Positions 1-9,161 of a stretch of 64,000 bases of DNA are shown in pieces. Position 1 is the stretch's first letter. Each line of letters starts with the position of its first letter. Origin of the DNA: Chitinophagaceae bacterium. Its GTDB lineage: Bacteria; Bacteroidota; Bacteroidia; Chitinophagales; Chitinophagaceae. Under the pieces are notes generated by a model. It was not told where the DNA came from. It searched no databases and saw nothing but the letters and a program-made list of their open reading frames with translations. The position numbers and the translations under genes are program-made. The DNA is taken from assembly GCA_022841365.1 (NCBI GenBank), contig JALHRP010000015.1:1-64000 (forward strand), written 5' to 3'.

Positions 1-13
1 GCTCTTCCGATCT
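1..13 (+). other. Illumina adapter remnant
   Basis: The first 13 bases, GCTCTTCCGATCT, are identical to the 3' end of the standard Illumina sequencing adapter. A chance match exactly at the edge is very unlikely. It is best read as untrimmed adapter at a contig end, so position 1 is not natural DNA and sequence to its left is missing. Confidence 0.88.
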
Positions 14-185
14 TAAGTGCAGGTATTGGAAGACATCACTGGAAACAACAGCGTGCATATACAAAGGGACAATATCATTACAACAAAACCTGCAATGATC
101 AAATAAAAACAAATGATGTAAAATAATCTGTGTATGCAGGTTTTAAAATAGCTATCAATTATTATTCACTAAAAAAAGAAAGACG

Positions 186-581
186 ATGTACAATCAGTCA
201 CACGCCGCAAAAGGCGATCACTACGGAAGCAGTAAACGGCACATGCTTTACCGTTCATTACAAAGAGCTGCCGTTAATATTTACAAAACCGAAACAAGTT
301 TTGAAATGCTGGTATTCGCACCGGGCCGCATCAAAGAACATTTTGCTGTGAATGTAAAAGGAAATGAATTGGTTGTTTCCTATTCACCGCCGGAAGGTTT
401 TCCAAGATTCGATTGGGTGTTGCGTGAATACAGCCGTGGAGGTTTTGTAAGAACCTTTGCATTAGATGAAACCATTGATACTTCTGCTATTACAGCAAAG
501 TATGAAGATGGGGTATTACAGGTGAGCTTACCGGTTATAGCAGGAGCTCAAAAAACAGAACAGGAAATAAAAGTCAGCTAA
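186..581 (+). CDS. Hsp20/alpha-crystallin family small heat-shock protein
   Basis: The 131-residue product carries an alpha-crystallin domain from about residue 33 to the C-terminus. The beta-strand pattern is typical (VFAPGRIKEHFAVNVKGNEL, then RTFALDETIDTSAITAKYED, then GVLQVSLP). Such proteins are ATP-independent holdases that bind unfolding proteins in the cytoplasm. The N-terminal arm is short and lacks the usual family motif, so the ATG at 186 is the best but not a certain start. A strong terminator follows. A second, more typical Hsp20 lies at about 36.0 kb; the two diverge clearly, so they are not a recent duplication. Confidence 0.85.
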   Translation: MYNQSHAAKGDHYGSSKRHMLYRSLQRAAVNIYKTETSFEMLVFAPGRIKEHFAVNVKGNELVVSYSPPEGFPRFDWVLREYSRGGFVRTFALDETIDTSAITAKYEDGVLQVSLPVIAGAQKTEQEIKVS

Positions 582-606
582 GTTTTGATTTGGTTATTAA
601 GTTCAG

Positions 607-638
607 GGCAGTTCCGTTTTTTGGAACTGCCTTTTTTT
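607..638. terminator. Bidirectional rho-independent terminator
   Basis: A perfect 9-bp stem (GGCAGTTCC/GGAACTGCC) with a 7-nt loop is followed by seven T on the plus strand. It sits between the convergent hsp20 and BamA-like genes and overlaps the stop codon of the latter. Confidence 0.85.
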
Positions 639-1749
639 AAAACGCTTCACCAAACTGCAGATAAAAACCACGGTTCTCTTTTCCTTTTCCAAACCCATAA
701 TCAAAACGGATATGCAGTTTTTCATTTTTATTTACAGCAAAACGTAATCCTCCACCATATGAATATTTCAGTTGTTTTATGGATAATGTACTGTACCTGC
801 CAGCTACATCTCCAACGCCTGCAAAGCCAACTGCACTGAAACGTTTATAAACCGGCACACGGTATTCTCCCTGCACAGTTAACAAATGATCATCTCTGAA
901 TCGGCCACTGAAATAACCACGCATACGATCAGCGCCTCCAAGCGAAGCAAGACTTCTGATTGGAACATCAGCACCTGTATTAAAAAATCCATAAGCCTGT
1001 AATGCAAAAATCTGTTTACGCACCATGCGTTTGTACCACCGTGCATCAAGAATGAAATTTGTATAACGGTGATTGGATAACAGCAGTGAAGTAAAATGGG
1101 TTGCCTGTAAAGAAAGATAATGTCCTTTGCCCGGCCAGAAAGTATTGTTGCGTTTATCCCAAGATAGACTTAGTCCTAATCCTGATACCTGATATGGCTT
1201 CCGGCCTGCGACATTTTGCTGATCAAATAACCCGCCGTTCTGCACATTAATATCAATCACACGTTGAAAATCGTAGACCAGTCCAACAAAAATTTTATGC
1301 GTTAATAAACGTTCACCATGCAAATGAATATAGTATTGCCTGAAATCGTAAGACTCCGCATCTGTTTCTTTGGATTGATTGCCCAGGCCCCAGAACTTAT
1401 CGGGAAAGGAGCTGTAAGAAAAGTGACTGTTCAACACATACCGTTCACCGGGAAAAAATACAGGTCCGTTCAGTGTAATTAAAAATTGTTTCCGTAAAGA
1501 ATAAGTGCCGAGAAAACGAATGGATGAAGTACGTGTGGCAGAATCTTTTTTACTGGTTGTGTAGAAGGTATATGTGCCACCTGCACCAAACGACCAATCT
1601 GTTTCTATGGATCTTGAAATAACCGGCAGTGCAATGAGATGACTTTTATGTATTGCAGAATCTCCTGTTTGTGCTTTTGCAGAAAAGGGGAGTTGCATGA
1701 AGAAAACCAAGCAAACAACTGTAAAGAAACGGATCTGATGTTGCTGCAT
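637..1749 (-). CDS. BamA/TamA-family (D15 surface antigen) outer-membrane barrel protein
   Basis: The 370-residue protein has a signal peptide (cleavage near residue 26, AKA-Q) and then alternating beta-strands of a 16-strand-type barrel. The segment SLGGADRMRGYFSGRF near residue 270 matches the conserved VRG(Y/F) loop of the Omp85/D15 barrel. It ends in Phe, the usual outer-membrane insertion signal. No POTRA domains precede the barrel, so it is shorter than BamA (about 800 residues) and is probably a specialised Omp85 relative, not the assembly machine itself. Its start lies 3 bp after the nnr stop, so the two are probably co-transcribed. Its substrate is unknown. Confidence 0.8.
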   Translation of the reverse strand: MQQHQIRFFTVVCLVFFMQLPFSAKAQTGDSAIHKSHLIALPVISRSIETDWSFGAGGTYTFYTTSKKDSATRTSSIRFLGTYSLRKQFLITLNGPVFFPGERYVLNSHFSYSSFPDKFWGLGNQSKETDAESYDFRQYYIHLHGERLLTHKIFVGLVYDFQRVIDINVQNGGLFDQQNVAGRKPYQVSGLGLSLSWDKRNNTFWPGKGHYLSLQATHFTSLLLSNHRYTNFILDARWYKRMVRKQIFALQAYGFFNTGADVPIRSLASLGGADRMRGYFSGRFRDDHLLTVQGEYRVPVYKRFSAVGFAGVGDVAGRYSTLSIKQLKYSYGGGLRFAVNKNEKLHIRFDYGFGKGKENRGFYLQFGEAF

Positions 1750-1752
1750 ACA

Positions 1753-3264
1753 TCAATGAAATTGTGAAAGATGTTGATAGGCTTTTCCGAGATGACTGAT
1801 AATATCACCTGCCAGCATAGCTTCCTGTGAGAGATGTATGGCTGCAAAATCACCGGCAAGTCCATGCAGATAAACACCCAGTACTGCTGCTTCTTCAGCA
1901 GAATATCCCTGTGCCAGCAAACCTGTTAATATACCCGTTAATACATCACCGCTACCTGCAGTTGCCATGCCGGGGTTTCCGGTGCTGTTAAAATATGCAT
2001 CACCGTTAGGGCATGCAATGAATGTATAATGACCTTTGAGAATAATAATGCAATTCAACTCTTCTGCTTTTTGCAGTGCAAGTTCTTTTCGTTCAAAATC
2101 ATTGGTTGTTTTTCCAAACAGGCGTTCAAATTCTTTGGGGTGAGGAGTAAGGATGCAATCTTCATGTAAATAAGTTCTGATGTTTTGTTTGATGGATAAG
2201 ATATTCAGTGCATCGGCATCAATCACAACCGGCTGATGCGTTTCTTTCAGCAACTGAATCAGCATATCTGCAGTTGATTCATTTAATCCAATACCGGGGC
2301 CAATCCCAATTGCTGAATAACGTGTAATATCTTTTGCAACAGTTGAAATAAAATACAGTTCTTTATCTGTATCAACCATTGCTTCCGGAATAGTTGATTG
2401 CAATGTTTCATAACCGCAAAGAGTGGTATGAACTGTTAACAAACCTGCACCACTTCTTAAACAGCCCTGTGCTGCTAATATTGCAGCGCCTGTTTTTCCA
2501 TAACTTCCTGCAACAAGTAATGCATGACCAAACGCTCCTTTATGTGCAAAAGGTTTTCGTTGATGATAAATTTGTTTGATGATCTCCTGATCAATTAATT
2601 GAAGCCGGGCAATTGTTTGCTGATAATACTCTTTGCTTAAACCAATGTTGAGCAAATGCACTTCGCCACAGGCTTCTTCATTTTCGGGCAGGAGAAAACA
2701 TTGTTTGTACACCTGAAAGCTGAGTGTATGTTGTGCATGAATCACAGTTGCATCTTTACAACTTTTATCAGCAGGCATGCCGCTGGGTATGTCGATGGCA
2801 ATAACGGTGGCAGGTGAAAGATTAATATGTTGTACCAGCTCAGCTGTAATTACTTCAACGGGCTTATTTAATCCTGTTCCAAGAATTGCATCTACTGCCA
2901 CATCATCTTTTGTAAGTGAAGGAAAAAACTCAGCCGATTGCAGAAAGTGAATATCAGCAGTTACTTCATGCAGCTTTTGCAAATTGAATTGAAAATCATC
3001 TGTTCCTTTGTTTCCAAATTCAAGAATATAAATGCTAACGGTACAACCTTTTTGCAGTAATATTCTTGCAATAGCTAAGCCATCGCCTCCGTTATTTCCT
3101 TTGCCGCAGAAAATATGCAGCGGTTTTCCGGCATAGTGATGCTCAATCATCCATTCAGCACATTTGCCTGCAGCTCTTTCCATCAGATCAATTGAAGAGA
3201 CGGGTTCATGTGCAATCGTATATGCATCCCATGCCCGTAATTGTTCTGCAGAAAAAATCTTCAT
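1753..3264 (-). CDS. nnr: Bifunctional NAD(P)H-hydrate epimerase / ADP-dependent NAD(P)H-hydrate dehydratase
   Basis: The 503-residue protein fuses an N-terminal YjeF_N epimerase domain (about 1-215; GKGNNGGDG at 54-62 marks its nucleotide site) to a C-terminal ribokinase-like dehydratase domain (about 230-500). AGSGDVLTG near 436-444 is the diagnostic catalytic and anion-hole motif of that domain. The enzyme repairs hydrated NADH and NADPH formed spontaneously or by GAPDH; the epimerase interconverts R and S forms and the dehydratase uses ADP. Length and order match the bacterial bifunctional family. It is upstream of, and almost contiguous with, the barrel protein, a pairing with no obvious functional link. 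Confidence 0.96.
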   Translation of the reverse strand: MKIFSAEQLRAWDAYTIAHEPVSSIDLMERAAGKCAEWMIEHHYAGKPLHIFCGKGNNGGDGLAIARILLQKGCTVSIYILEFGNKGTDDFQFNLQKLHEVTADIHFLQSAEFFPSLTKDDVAVDAILGTGLNKPVEVITAELVQHINLSPATVIAIDIPSGMPADKSCKDATVIHAQHTLSFQVYKQCFLLPENEEACGEVHLLNIGLSKEYYQQTIARLQLIDQEIIKQIYHQRKPFAHKGAFGHALLVAGSYGKTGAAILAAQGCLRSGAGLLTVHTTLCGYETLQSTIPEAMVDTDKELYFISTVAKDITRYSAIGIGPGIGLNESTADMLIQLLKETHQPVVIDADALNILSIKQNIRTYLHEDCILTPHPKEFERLFGKTTNDFERKELALQKAEELNCIIILKGHYTFIACPNGDAYFNSTGNPGMATAGSGDVLTGILTGLLAQGYSAEEAAVLGVYLHGLAGDFAAIHLSQEAMLAGDIISHLGKAYQHLSQFH

Positions 3265-3293
3265 ACAATAAAGTTAACTCAACATAAACGAAT

Positions 3294-3323
3294 TAAAAAA
3301 GGCCTGATACCATCAGACCTTTT
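3294..3323 (-). terminator. Rho-independent terminator, minus strand
   Basis: Read on the minus strand, AAAAGG-TCTGAT / ATCAGG-CCTTTT forms a hairpin with one mismatch and a 3-nt loop, followed by a T-run. It lies just downstream of the small barrel protein gene that ends at 3343. Confidence 0.7.
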
Positions 3324-3342
3324 AAGAGACCAAGAGAACAAA

Positions 3343-3804
3343 TTATTTTTTAAGAAACGAAAACCTTACTGACACGGCTACTGTTGATGCCCTGAAGCGC
3401 ACCGATTCAATGAGTGTTAACTCCGGTTTCCAGTCAATAGATAAATTAACCGGCACTTCGGTAAACTGGTAATCTATACCGGCAATGCCTGTAATACCAA
3501 AATTGTCAAATCCTGTAAAACCAACAAATGCCCCGCCTCCGTAGTACCAGCTCAGGTTCTGTACACTGTTGATGGGGTTGAAAACTTCGTACAGTACACC
3601 CAGTGAGATCGGATCCCGCAGGTTAACGATTCCTTCAATGGCTTTGTTGTTGTTAAAATGATAACGGTATGTAAATCCGGTTGAAACAACCTGATCTGAA
3701 CTGCCCAAACGAACACCGGCCTGATGGCGGTACTGTGCATTTGCTGCTGTAAAAAAAGTGAGAAGAACAAAACAGAAAAGCAATACTGGTTTTTGAATCA
3801 TCAT
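3343..3804 (-). CDS. Small outer-membrane beta-barrel protein, function unknown
   Basis: About 154 residues. A clear signal peptide begins at the double Met around 3804 (MMIQKPVLLFCFVLLTFF, then ending TAANAQ). The mature part alternates polar and hydrophobic residues with many Gly and aromatic residues (WYYGGGAFVGFTGFDNFG) and ends in a strand closing with FSFLKK, which suits an 8-strand barrel of the OmpW/OmpX size class. The reading frame stays open upstream into nhaA, but only the start at about 3804 gives a signal peptide and avoids the overlap. It follows nhaA by 43 bp and may share its transcript. I do not recognise a specific family. Confidence 0.7.
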   Translation of the reverse strand: MMIQKPVLLFCFVLLTFFTAANAQYRHQAGVRLGSSDQVVSTGFTYRYHFNNNKAIEGIVNLRDPISLGVLYEVFNPINSVQNLSWYYGGGAFVGFTGFDNFGITGIAGIDYQFTEVPVNLSIDWKPELTLIESVRFRASTVAVSVRFSFLKK

Positions 3805-3847
3805 GTTTGAATTGCTGTTACACATTCGAAAATGATGCCAATGCAGT

Positions 3848-5005
3848 TTACTGTTTTTCTTTTGTGAAATATTTAAACCATACATAAGCCAGGATGATTG
3901 CAATGATTGATGCAACCATAACGGCCATTTTGCTGATGTCCTGTGTGAAAGAATCCTTAAAAGCGAGCATGGAAATAAAAATACTCATGGTAAAGCCAAT
4001 GGCAGCGAGTAAACCAAGGCCAACCATATGTGTCCATTGAATTCCTTTTGCTAAAACACCCAGCTTTAGTTTTACAGTTATCCAGCAAAAGAGTAAGATG
4101 CCTGCAGGTTTGCCCACAAGTAAACCGAAAAGTATTCCCATGCTGAGGCTGTTACTCATATGCTGTATAAATCCGGAGGGGATGAGGATGGCAGTATTGG
4201 CTAAAGCAAAAAGTGGTATGATGAGAAAGTTGACATAGTTGTGCAGTGCATGTTCAATACCGGTAAGCTTTGCAACAGGAATGGTAAATGCAAATAAAAC
4301 ACCGGCTATGGTTGCATGAATACCTGAGTTATAAAAACAAAACCAAAGTAGAAGGCCGGCCATAAAATTCCAGATACCAAAAGGCAGTTTATAATAATTC
4401 CAAACCAGCAATGCGCCGAACAAGAGTAAACCTGCAGACAAATAAACTAAATGAATGGTGCTTGTATAAAAAACAGCAATGGCCACAATAGCACCCAGAT
4501 CATCAATGATAGCAAGGGCCATTAAAAATATTTTAAGTGCAACAGGAATACGTTTGCCCAAAAGTGAAGCAACGCCCAGCGAAAATGCTATATCTGTTGC
4601 CATTGGAATACCCCAGCCTTGTGAAAAAGCAGTATTTGCATTCAATGAAATGAAAATGAAAGCAGGAACCAGCATACCTCCAATGGCTCCTGTAACTGGT
4701 AAGATGGATCGTTTGAGAGAAGCCAGTTCGCCAATGATCAGTTCTCTTTTAATTTCCATGCCAACCAGAAAAAAGAAAACAGCCATCAATCCATCATTGA
4801 TCCAATGCAAAACAGAATGAGGCAGATAATCAGTATGCAACAACTCTGATTGCCAGAAAGCAAGATACCCTGCGCTTGTTCCCAAATTGCTTAACAGTAA
4901 TGAAACAATGGTGCAAAGCAATAAAATAACACCTACAGCCCTGCTGTCCTGTATCAATTCCAGCAAAGGGGAGATAAATGTTTGTTTTAAAAATCTAAAC
5001 GGCAT
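3848..5005 (-). CDS. nhaA: Na+/H+ antiporter NhaA
   Basis: The 385-residue membrane protein has about 12 hydrophobic segments. The ion-binding pair of the family is present as IIDDLGAI (Asp168-Asp169), and the unwound-helix Asp is in MATDIAFSLGV (Asp138). GMEIKREL near residue 82 and GKPAGI in the last third are further NhaA hallmarks. It exports sodium in exchange for protons across the inner membrane, giving sodium and alkali tolerance. Length equals the E. coli protein (388). In bacteria such as E. coli nhaA is sodium-induced through NhaR; no regulator gene is visible nearby here. Confidence 0.96.
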   Translation of the reverse strand: MPFRFLKQTFISPLLELIQDSRAVGVILLLCTIVSLLLSNLGTSAGYLAFWQSELLHTDYLPHSVLHWINDGLMAVFFFLVGMEIKRELIIGELASLKRSILPVTGAIGGMLVPAFIFISLNANTAFSQGWGIPMATDIAFSLGVASLLGKRIPVALKIFLMALAIIDDLGAIVAIAVFYTSTIHLVYLSAGLLLFGALLVWNYYKLPFGIWNFMAGLLLWFCFYNSGIHATIAGVLFAFTIPVAKLTGIEHALHNYVNFLIIPLFALANTAILIPSGFIQHMSNSLSMGILFGLLVGKPAGILLFCWITVKLKLGVLAKGIQWTHMVGLGLLAAIGFTMSIFISMLAFKDSFTQDISKMAVMVASIIAIILAYVWFKYFTKEKQ

Positions 5006-5073
5006 CCGTAAAGATAAAGCAGAAAATGATTTGTGTTTTTTTGCTGTTCAATTATAAACAGACTGTTAGTGTT

Positions 5074-6987
5074 TTAAAGAAAAAGTTCCAGTTTGTTTTT
5101 CGGACGTTTTGTTTCAAGCCATTGAAAATTGGAGAGCTTCTTTTTGTCTTCGGGTAACTGGCGGATAGGGTAGGTAGAGCCTTTTGGTGAGCTGATGAAT
5201 TTGATTGTCTTTGCATTTTTGTTTTCGAAATACAGTTCAATCACATCGGCACTGGTTCTGTTCATACCAACATATGCACTGTCGTTATCCTGTATGTAAT
5301 AAATACTTTCTGATGTGCCTTTTGCTCTAACATGATCCAGCTCACCATCTTTAAAGTAGCCGTTGATGGTGCGGCCTTTAATCTGATTAAAAAAACCGGC
5401 ACTGTCTTTTACATTCTGCACCATCAATGCATTTTCAAACACATACAAACGGCTGGGCTTTTTATCTTTTGTGTAAATAAAAATTGTATCGCCGGTAACC
5501 TGGCTTCCTTTGCTCCATGCAATGGGTTCACGGTAGAGTTCAAAAATGCTGTCTACTCCCGAATAAAAGAGACTGTCTGCAACTGCCTGCAGCGAATCAT
5601 TGAAAATACGTACATGTCTGAAGGCAGTAATAAACCGCATTGTATCAGTCTCTGCTTTGGTTCTTTTTTTCACAACAACAGAATCAGGAACAACAGGAAT
5701 ACCTGTGTTCAGTTGTGCAGAATCTTTCACCACCGGCAATACAGGTTTTTGTTTATTTCCTTTCACTGGCCTCACCATTGCAATACTATCTTTCTTTTGA
5801 ACAACAGGTTCTTTTATTACTACAGGCTCAATAACAGGAGTAACGATTGCAACACTGTCTTTTTGTATAACGCTGATGCTGTCTTTTTTTGCCAGTGCAA
5901 TTGAATCGTTTTTAACTGTTGATGCAGAGTCTTTACGTATCAATGAATCAACTTTTACAACAGCAATGCCTTTTACTGTATCAAACGCTTTGATATAACC
6001 TCCTTTCATGTTGCTGAGGTCTTTCATAATGCCGGAGTAAATGGTATCGGCTGCAATATAAATGGAGTCTTTCTCCTGCACAATCACCATCACCGGTTTT
6101 TCGGTAGCAAGAAAATTTTTCTTTTCCTTATTAAAGAACACCCGGTTACTGAAAAGCAGGATACCCTGTGCGGTATCTTTATACTGTACATTTCCATTGG
6201 CTTCACCAAAGCCTGTTTTATCATCAATAAAAATATCCTGTGCAGCCATGGTTGATGTGCTGTCTTTAATCAGTGAACGTCCGCCAAGTTTTGCTTTCTT
6301 CAACTTTAAATCATAATACCCTTCTTTTGTATTGATGATTGATTTACCTGTTTTAATAGTAGTAGGGGCAATAAAAGTAGCCACCTGACTGCTGCTGTTG
6401 TATAAGAGAGAGTCAGTAGCAAGTGCAACTTCGGGATCGCTCATTTTTACATCGCCAATAAAATAAATGTCTTTAATATCAGCATAATAAAAACCCTGTT
6501 TGCTGTAGAGGGTGGTTTGTTTACTTTCAATTCTGCCGCCATTCCGATAGGTGCCCACCTTGCCATTCATGTCATAATCCATTTCATCGGTATACAAGGT
6601 GCTGCTGCCATCGCTCAACTTTACTTTGTTGCGGAATGTGGCCAGTTTTTTTGTGCCGTCATATTGCAGGTATTCGGAGTAGATGTTAACTGAATCAGCA
6701 TCGTTGATGTGCACATTCCCGTAAGCCTGCATGAAATTTGTTTTTTCATTGTACACCACACTGTCTGCTGTAAATTTTGTAATACCCTGTCTGATATTTA
6801 CATGACCTTTTAAGATATGTAACTGGGTGGAGGAGTCAACGGTTTTAAAAAAAAACTGATCTGCATGTAATATTTCTACCAGCCGAACCGTATCTGATGA
6901 TTGAGAGGGTCGGGGTGGTGCTTTACGTTGTGCATTCAATACACCCATGCACAGCAGAGATAAACAGAACAGGCCTGAGCGTAGCAC
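5074..6987 (-). CDS. OstA/LptA-like periplasmic LPS-transport protein
   Basis: The 637-residue protein has a signal peptide (about 1-19, ending VLNAQ) and then repeated beta-jellyroll strands of OstA/LptA type: 'LKGHVNIRQGITKFTADSVV', 'AYGNVHINDAD', 'FRNKVKLSDGSSTLYTDEM'. A low-complexity Lys-Asp-Ser-rich linker (roughly 345-445, repeated KKDSI) separates a second set of strands. LptA-type proteins form the periplasmic bridge that carries LPS to LptD. At 637 residues it is far longer than E. coli LptA (185), as is common for Bacteroidota versions. It lies 6 bp downstream of the MCE gene and shares a cluster with lptD, which supports an LPS-export role by context. Confidence 0.85.
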   Translation of the reverse strand: MLRSGLFCLSLLCMGVLNAQRKAPPRPSQSSDTVRLVEILHADQFFFKTVDSSTQLHILKGHVNIRQGITKFTADSVVYNEKTNFMQAYGNVHINDADSVNIYSEYLQYDGTKKLATFRNKVKLSDGSSTLYTDEMDYDMNGKVGTYRNGGRIESKQTTLYSKQGFYYADIKDIYFIGDVKMSDPEVALATDSLLYNSSSQVATFIAPTTIKTGKSIINTKEGYYDLKLKKAKLGGRSLIKDSTSTMAAQDIFIDDKTGFGEANGNVQYKDTAQGILLFSNRVFFNKEKKNFLATEKPVMVIVQEKDSIYIAADTIYSGIMKDLSNMKGGYIKAFDTVKGIAVVKVDSLIRKDSASTVKNDSIALAKKDSISVIQKDSVAIVTPVIEPVVIKEPVVQKKDSIAMVRPVKGNKQKPVLPVVKDSAQLNTGIPVVPDSVVVKKRTKAETDTMRFITAFRHVRIFNDSLQAVADSLFYSGVDSIFELYREPIAWSKGSQVTGDTIFIYTKDKKPSRLYVFENALMVQNVKDSAGFFNQIKGRTINGYFKDGELDHVRAKGTSESIYYIQDNDSAYVGMNRTSADVIELYFENKNAKTIKFISSPKGSTYPIRQLPEDKKKLSNFQWLETKRPKNKLELFL

Positions 6988-6993
6988 AGTAAA

Positions 6994-7980
6994 TTATTTT
7001 TGATTGTTAATACTGTCGGCCAGTGGTGCTTTCAGCGGTTCGCTTTTATCTTTCTTACCAAAAACCGAGAAGCTGATGTATCGTTTGGGATGCAGTTTCA
7101 GATCATCCAGTAAAATATTTAAACTCCTGCTGGTATTTTGCAGGTTGTTATAAAGTCGTGGGTCATTAATGAGCATACCCAATGTTCCGTTACCATTGTT
7201 AGCTTTTTCAATGATGCCCTGCAATTGTGCAATGGTATTGTTGAGTTTGGTAACGGTTTCTTTTACTTCCAACTCAGATAATTTTTGCGAGGTGTTTTTC
7301 AGATTGTCAACCGTTGCATTGATTTTCTCGTTGTTCCCGTTCAGGTTGCCTGTAAATGTTTCTACATTATTCAGTGTTTTGGCCAATGCCCCGTCTTTTG
7401 AATTCAGTAATACAGAGAGGTTGTCAGATGATGTTTTTAAATTGGCAATCACAGTTTTCAGATTGGCTTTTGTTCCTTCATCAAACACACTGTTGAGATT
7501 GCTCAGTACTAATTTCAATGAATCAACAGCCTGTTTAATATTGGCCATCACGGGATCTACACTGCCCATTACTTTTGAAAGAATATCTGGGTTGGTGCTG
7601 CTGACCAGTGTATCGCCTTTTGCCAAAAACGTAGTTGCATTACCGGGAAGAATGCTGATGGATGAGTTGCCTGTTAAACTGCTGTTGATGATGGCAACCG
7701 AATTTTTAGGAATGTTCACTTCCTCCAGGAGGTTAATGGTTACAATCACTTCACTTACATCCTTATCAAAGTTATCAATCTTATACACATTGCCTATGCG
7801 GAAACCTTTGATTTTAACCAGGTTTGAAATTTCAAGCGGACCCACATCACTGAAGCGGGCATAAATCACATTCGATTTTTTAAGCAGGCTCTTGCCCTTT
7901 AAAAAATTAAAGCCCAGCACCAACAGGGTAACGGCAATGACAGTAAGAGCACCTACTTTCGTTTCATTAGAAATATTCAT
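6994..7980 (-). CDS. MlaD/MCE-domain lipid-transport protein
   Basis: The 328-residue protein has one N-terminal membrane anchor (about 10-28, VGALTVIAVTLLVLGFNFLK). A single MCE domain follows (about 37-115, with VIYARFSDVGPLEISNLVKI and SSISILPG), then a long helical tail (about 140-285) rich in Asn, Leu and Lys. MCE proteins form hexameric rings that pass phospholipids between inner and outer membrane. No MlaE/MlaF permease or ATPase is adjacent, as often happens when the genes are dispersed. It is in one run with the OstA-like gene (6 bp) and downstream of the amidase, so the cluster serves outer-membrane upkeep. Confidence 0.88.
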   Translation of the reverse strand: MNISNETKVGALTVIAVTLLVLGFNFLKGKSLLKKSNVIYARFSDVGPLEISNLVKIKGFRIGNVYKIDNFDKDVSEVIVTINLLEEVNIPKNSVAIINSSLTGNSSISILPGNATTFLAKGDTLVSSTNPDILSKVMGSVDPVMANIKQAVDSLKLVLSNLNSVFDEGTKANLKTVIANLKTSSDNLSVLLNSKDGALAKTLNNVETFTGNLNGNNEKINATVDNLKNTSQKLSELEVKETVTKLNNTIAQLQGIIEKANNGNGTLGMLINDPRLYNNLQNTSRSLNILLDDLKLHPKRYISFSVFGKKDKSEPLKAPLADSINNQK

Positions 7981-8104
7981 CTGATTGTATTGCGTTTTTC
8001 ACATGAGCAGTGATTTGATTGCTCAGTGCCGGTCAAAAATAAGAAATGTTTATCCCCCGCAATGAAGATCTCCCCAAACGCCTGTTAAAATCGCTTTTTT
8101 GTAT

Positions 8105-9076
8105 TTAACGGCGTCCGTTTGTAGTTTGCTGAACGGTTGGGCCTTTATCAACCAGTTCTTTGTATCGTTTAATGGATTTTGTGATGCTTTCGGCCATTTG
8201 CTGCTGACCTTCTGGGCTCATTAAAAATTCTTCTTCGGGGCGGTGAGAGAGAAAGCCCAGTTCTATTAATATGCTTGGCATAGCAGTAGCCTGTAATACC
8301 CAAATACCTTTTTGCCGTTGTTTTACACCACGACTGAAGCGGCCGATGTTTACAAATTCTTCCTCAACAATGGTAGCCAGCTTTACACTGTTTGAAAAGA
8401 ATTGCTTGGTCCAGAGTGCTACCTGCTGCTTAACAACAGGATCATTGATGTTTACATTAATGGTGCTGTCGTCTTTTTCATTTTGAAACACATCGCCATT
8501 TTCAAGAATAATATCTTCTTTGTCGTCTGTTTTATGAGCTGCAAACACATAGGTTTCTGTACCATGTGCAGGATTGGGGTGATAATAGGTTTTGTAGATG
8601 GGAACCTGCCGTGTGCGTTTTACTTTCTTTCTCTTTTTCCCTTTCCCTGTATATGTATAATAGGTTTCCGTTCTTGTACCTTCTCTTCTTACTTCACGGA
8701 GCTTGGGAACAAAATTGCAGTGAATTGAAACAAACAGATCTCCTTTATTTGCATTGGCAAACTCCGCTCTTGCTTTGTTTTCAACAAAATATTCAGTGGG
8801 TCTTGACTCTAGGATTTTTACTTCAGGTAACTCTTTCTTTAACTGTTCTACAATTCGTTTGGTCACTTCATAAGAAATCTGATCTTCTGATATCTCCGAT
8901 CCAAAAGAACCATGTCTTGCACCAATAGTGCCTCTGAAGCCGTGTCCGGCATCTACCACAATTGTTCTGATTTTTACTGCAGAAGAAGCATTGGTGGATT
9001 TTTTTTGTGTAAACGACAGAATTGCCACACAGACCATTAAAAGCGATACAAGACCGAGGGACCAGTTTTTATTCAT
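8105..9076 (-). CDS. N-acetylmuramoyl-L-alanine amidase (Amidase_3)
   Basis: About 323 residues from the Met of MNKNWSLGLVSLL, which begins a signal peptide or anchor; the frame is open 13 codons upstream to 9115, but that start would bury the signal. Zinc-ligand motifs of the Amidase_3 fold are VVDAGHG, VSIHCNF and the catalytic ILIELGFLSH near the C-terminus. The enzyme cleaves the amide bond between N-acetylmuramate and the stem peptide of peptidoglycan in the periplasm. A basic insert (TGKGKKRKKVKRTRQ) splits the catalytic domain and may be a regulatory or wall-binding arm. It is divergent from lptD (85 bp apart) and precedes the MCE and OstA-like genes. Confidence 0.92.
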   Translation of the reverse strand: MNKNWSLGLVSLLMVCVAILSFTQKKSTNASSAVKIRTIVVDAGHGFRGTIGARHGSFGSEISEDQISYEVTKRIVEQLKKELPEVKILESRPTEYFVENKARAEFANANKGDLFVSIHCNFVPKLREVRREGTRTETYYTYTGKGKKRKKVKRTRQVPIYKTYYHPNPAHGTETYVFAAHKTDDKEDIILENGDVFQNEKDDSTINVNINDPVVKQQVALWTKQFFSNSVKLATIVEEEFVNIGRFSRGVKQRQKGIWVLQATAMPSILIELGFLSHRPEEEFLMSPEGQQQMAESITKSIKRYKELVDKGPTVQQTTNGRR

Positions 9077-9161
9077 TGTAAGAATTTCTTTTGAGTCAGC
9101 AGTTCTCAAGAACATTCACAGTTCATTAATGCATTTGTGGCTATTTTTGTCACACTGCATT

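Noticed and set aside
5332-5904. Long open frames opposite the OstA-like gene
   Set aside because: They fall opposite the low-complexity linker and have no recognisable domain. The minus-strand gene explains the region.
8928-9161. N-terminal extension of LptD
   Set aside because: It would overlap the divergent amidase gene by about 150 bp and would place the signal peptide internally.
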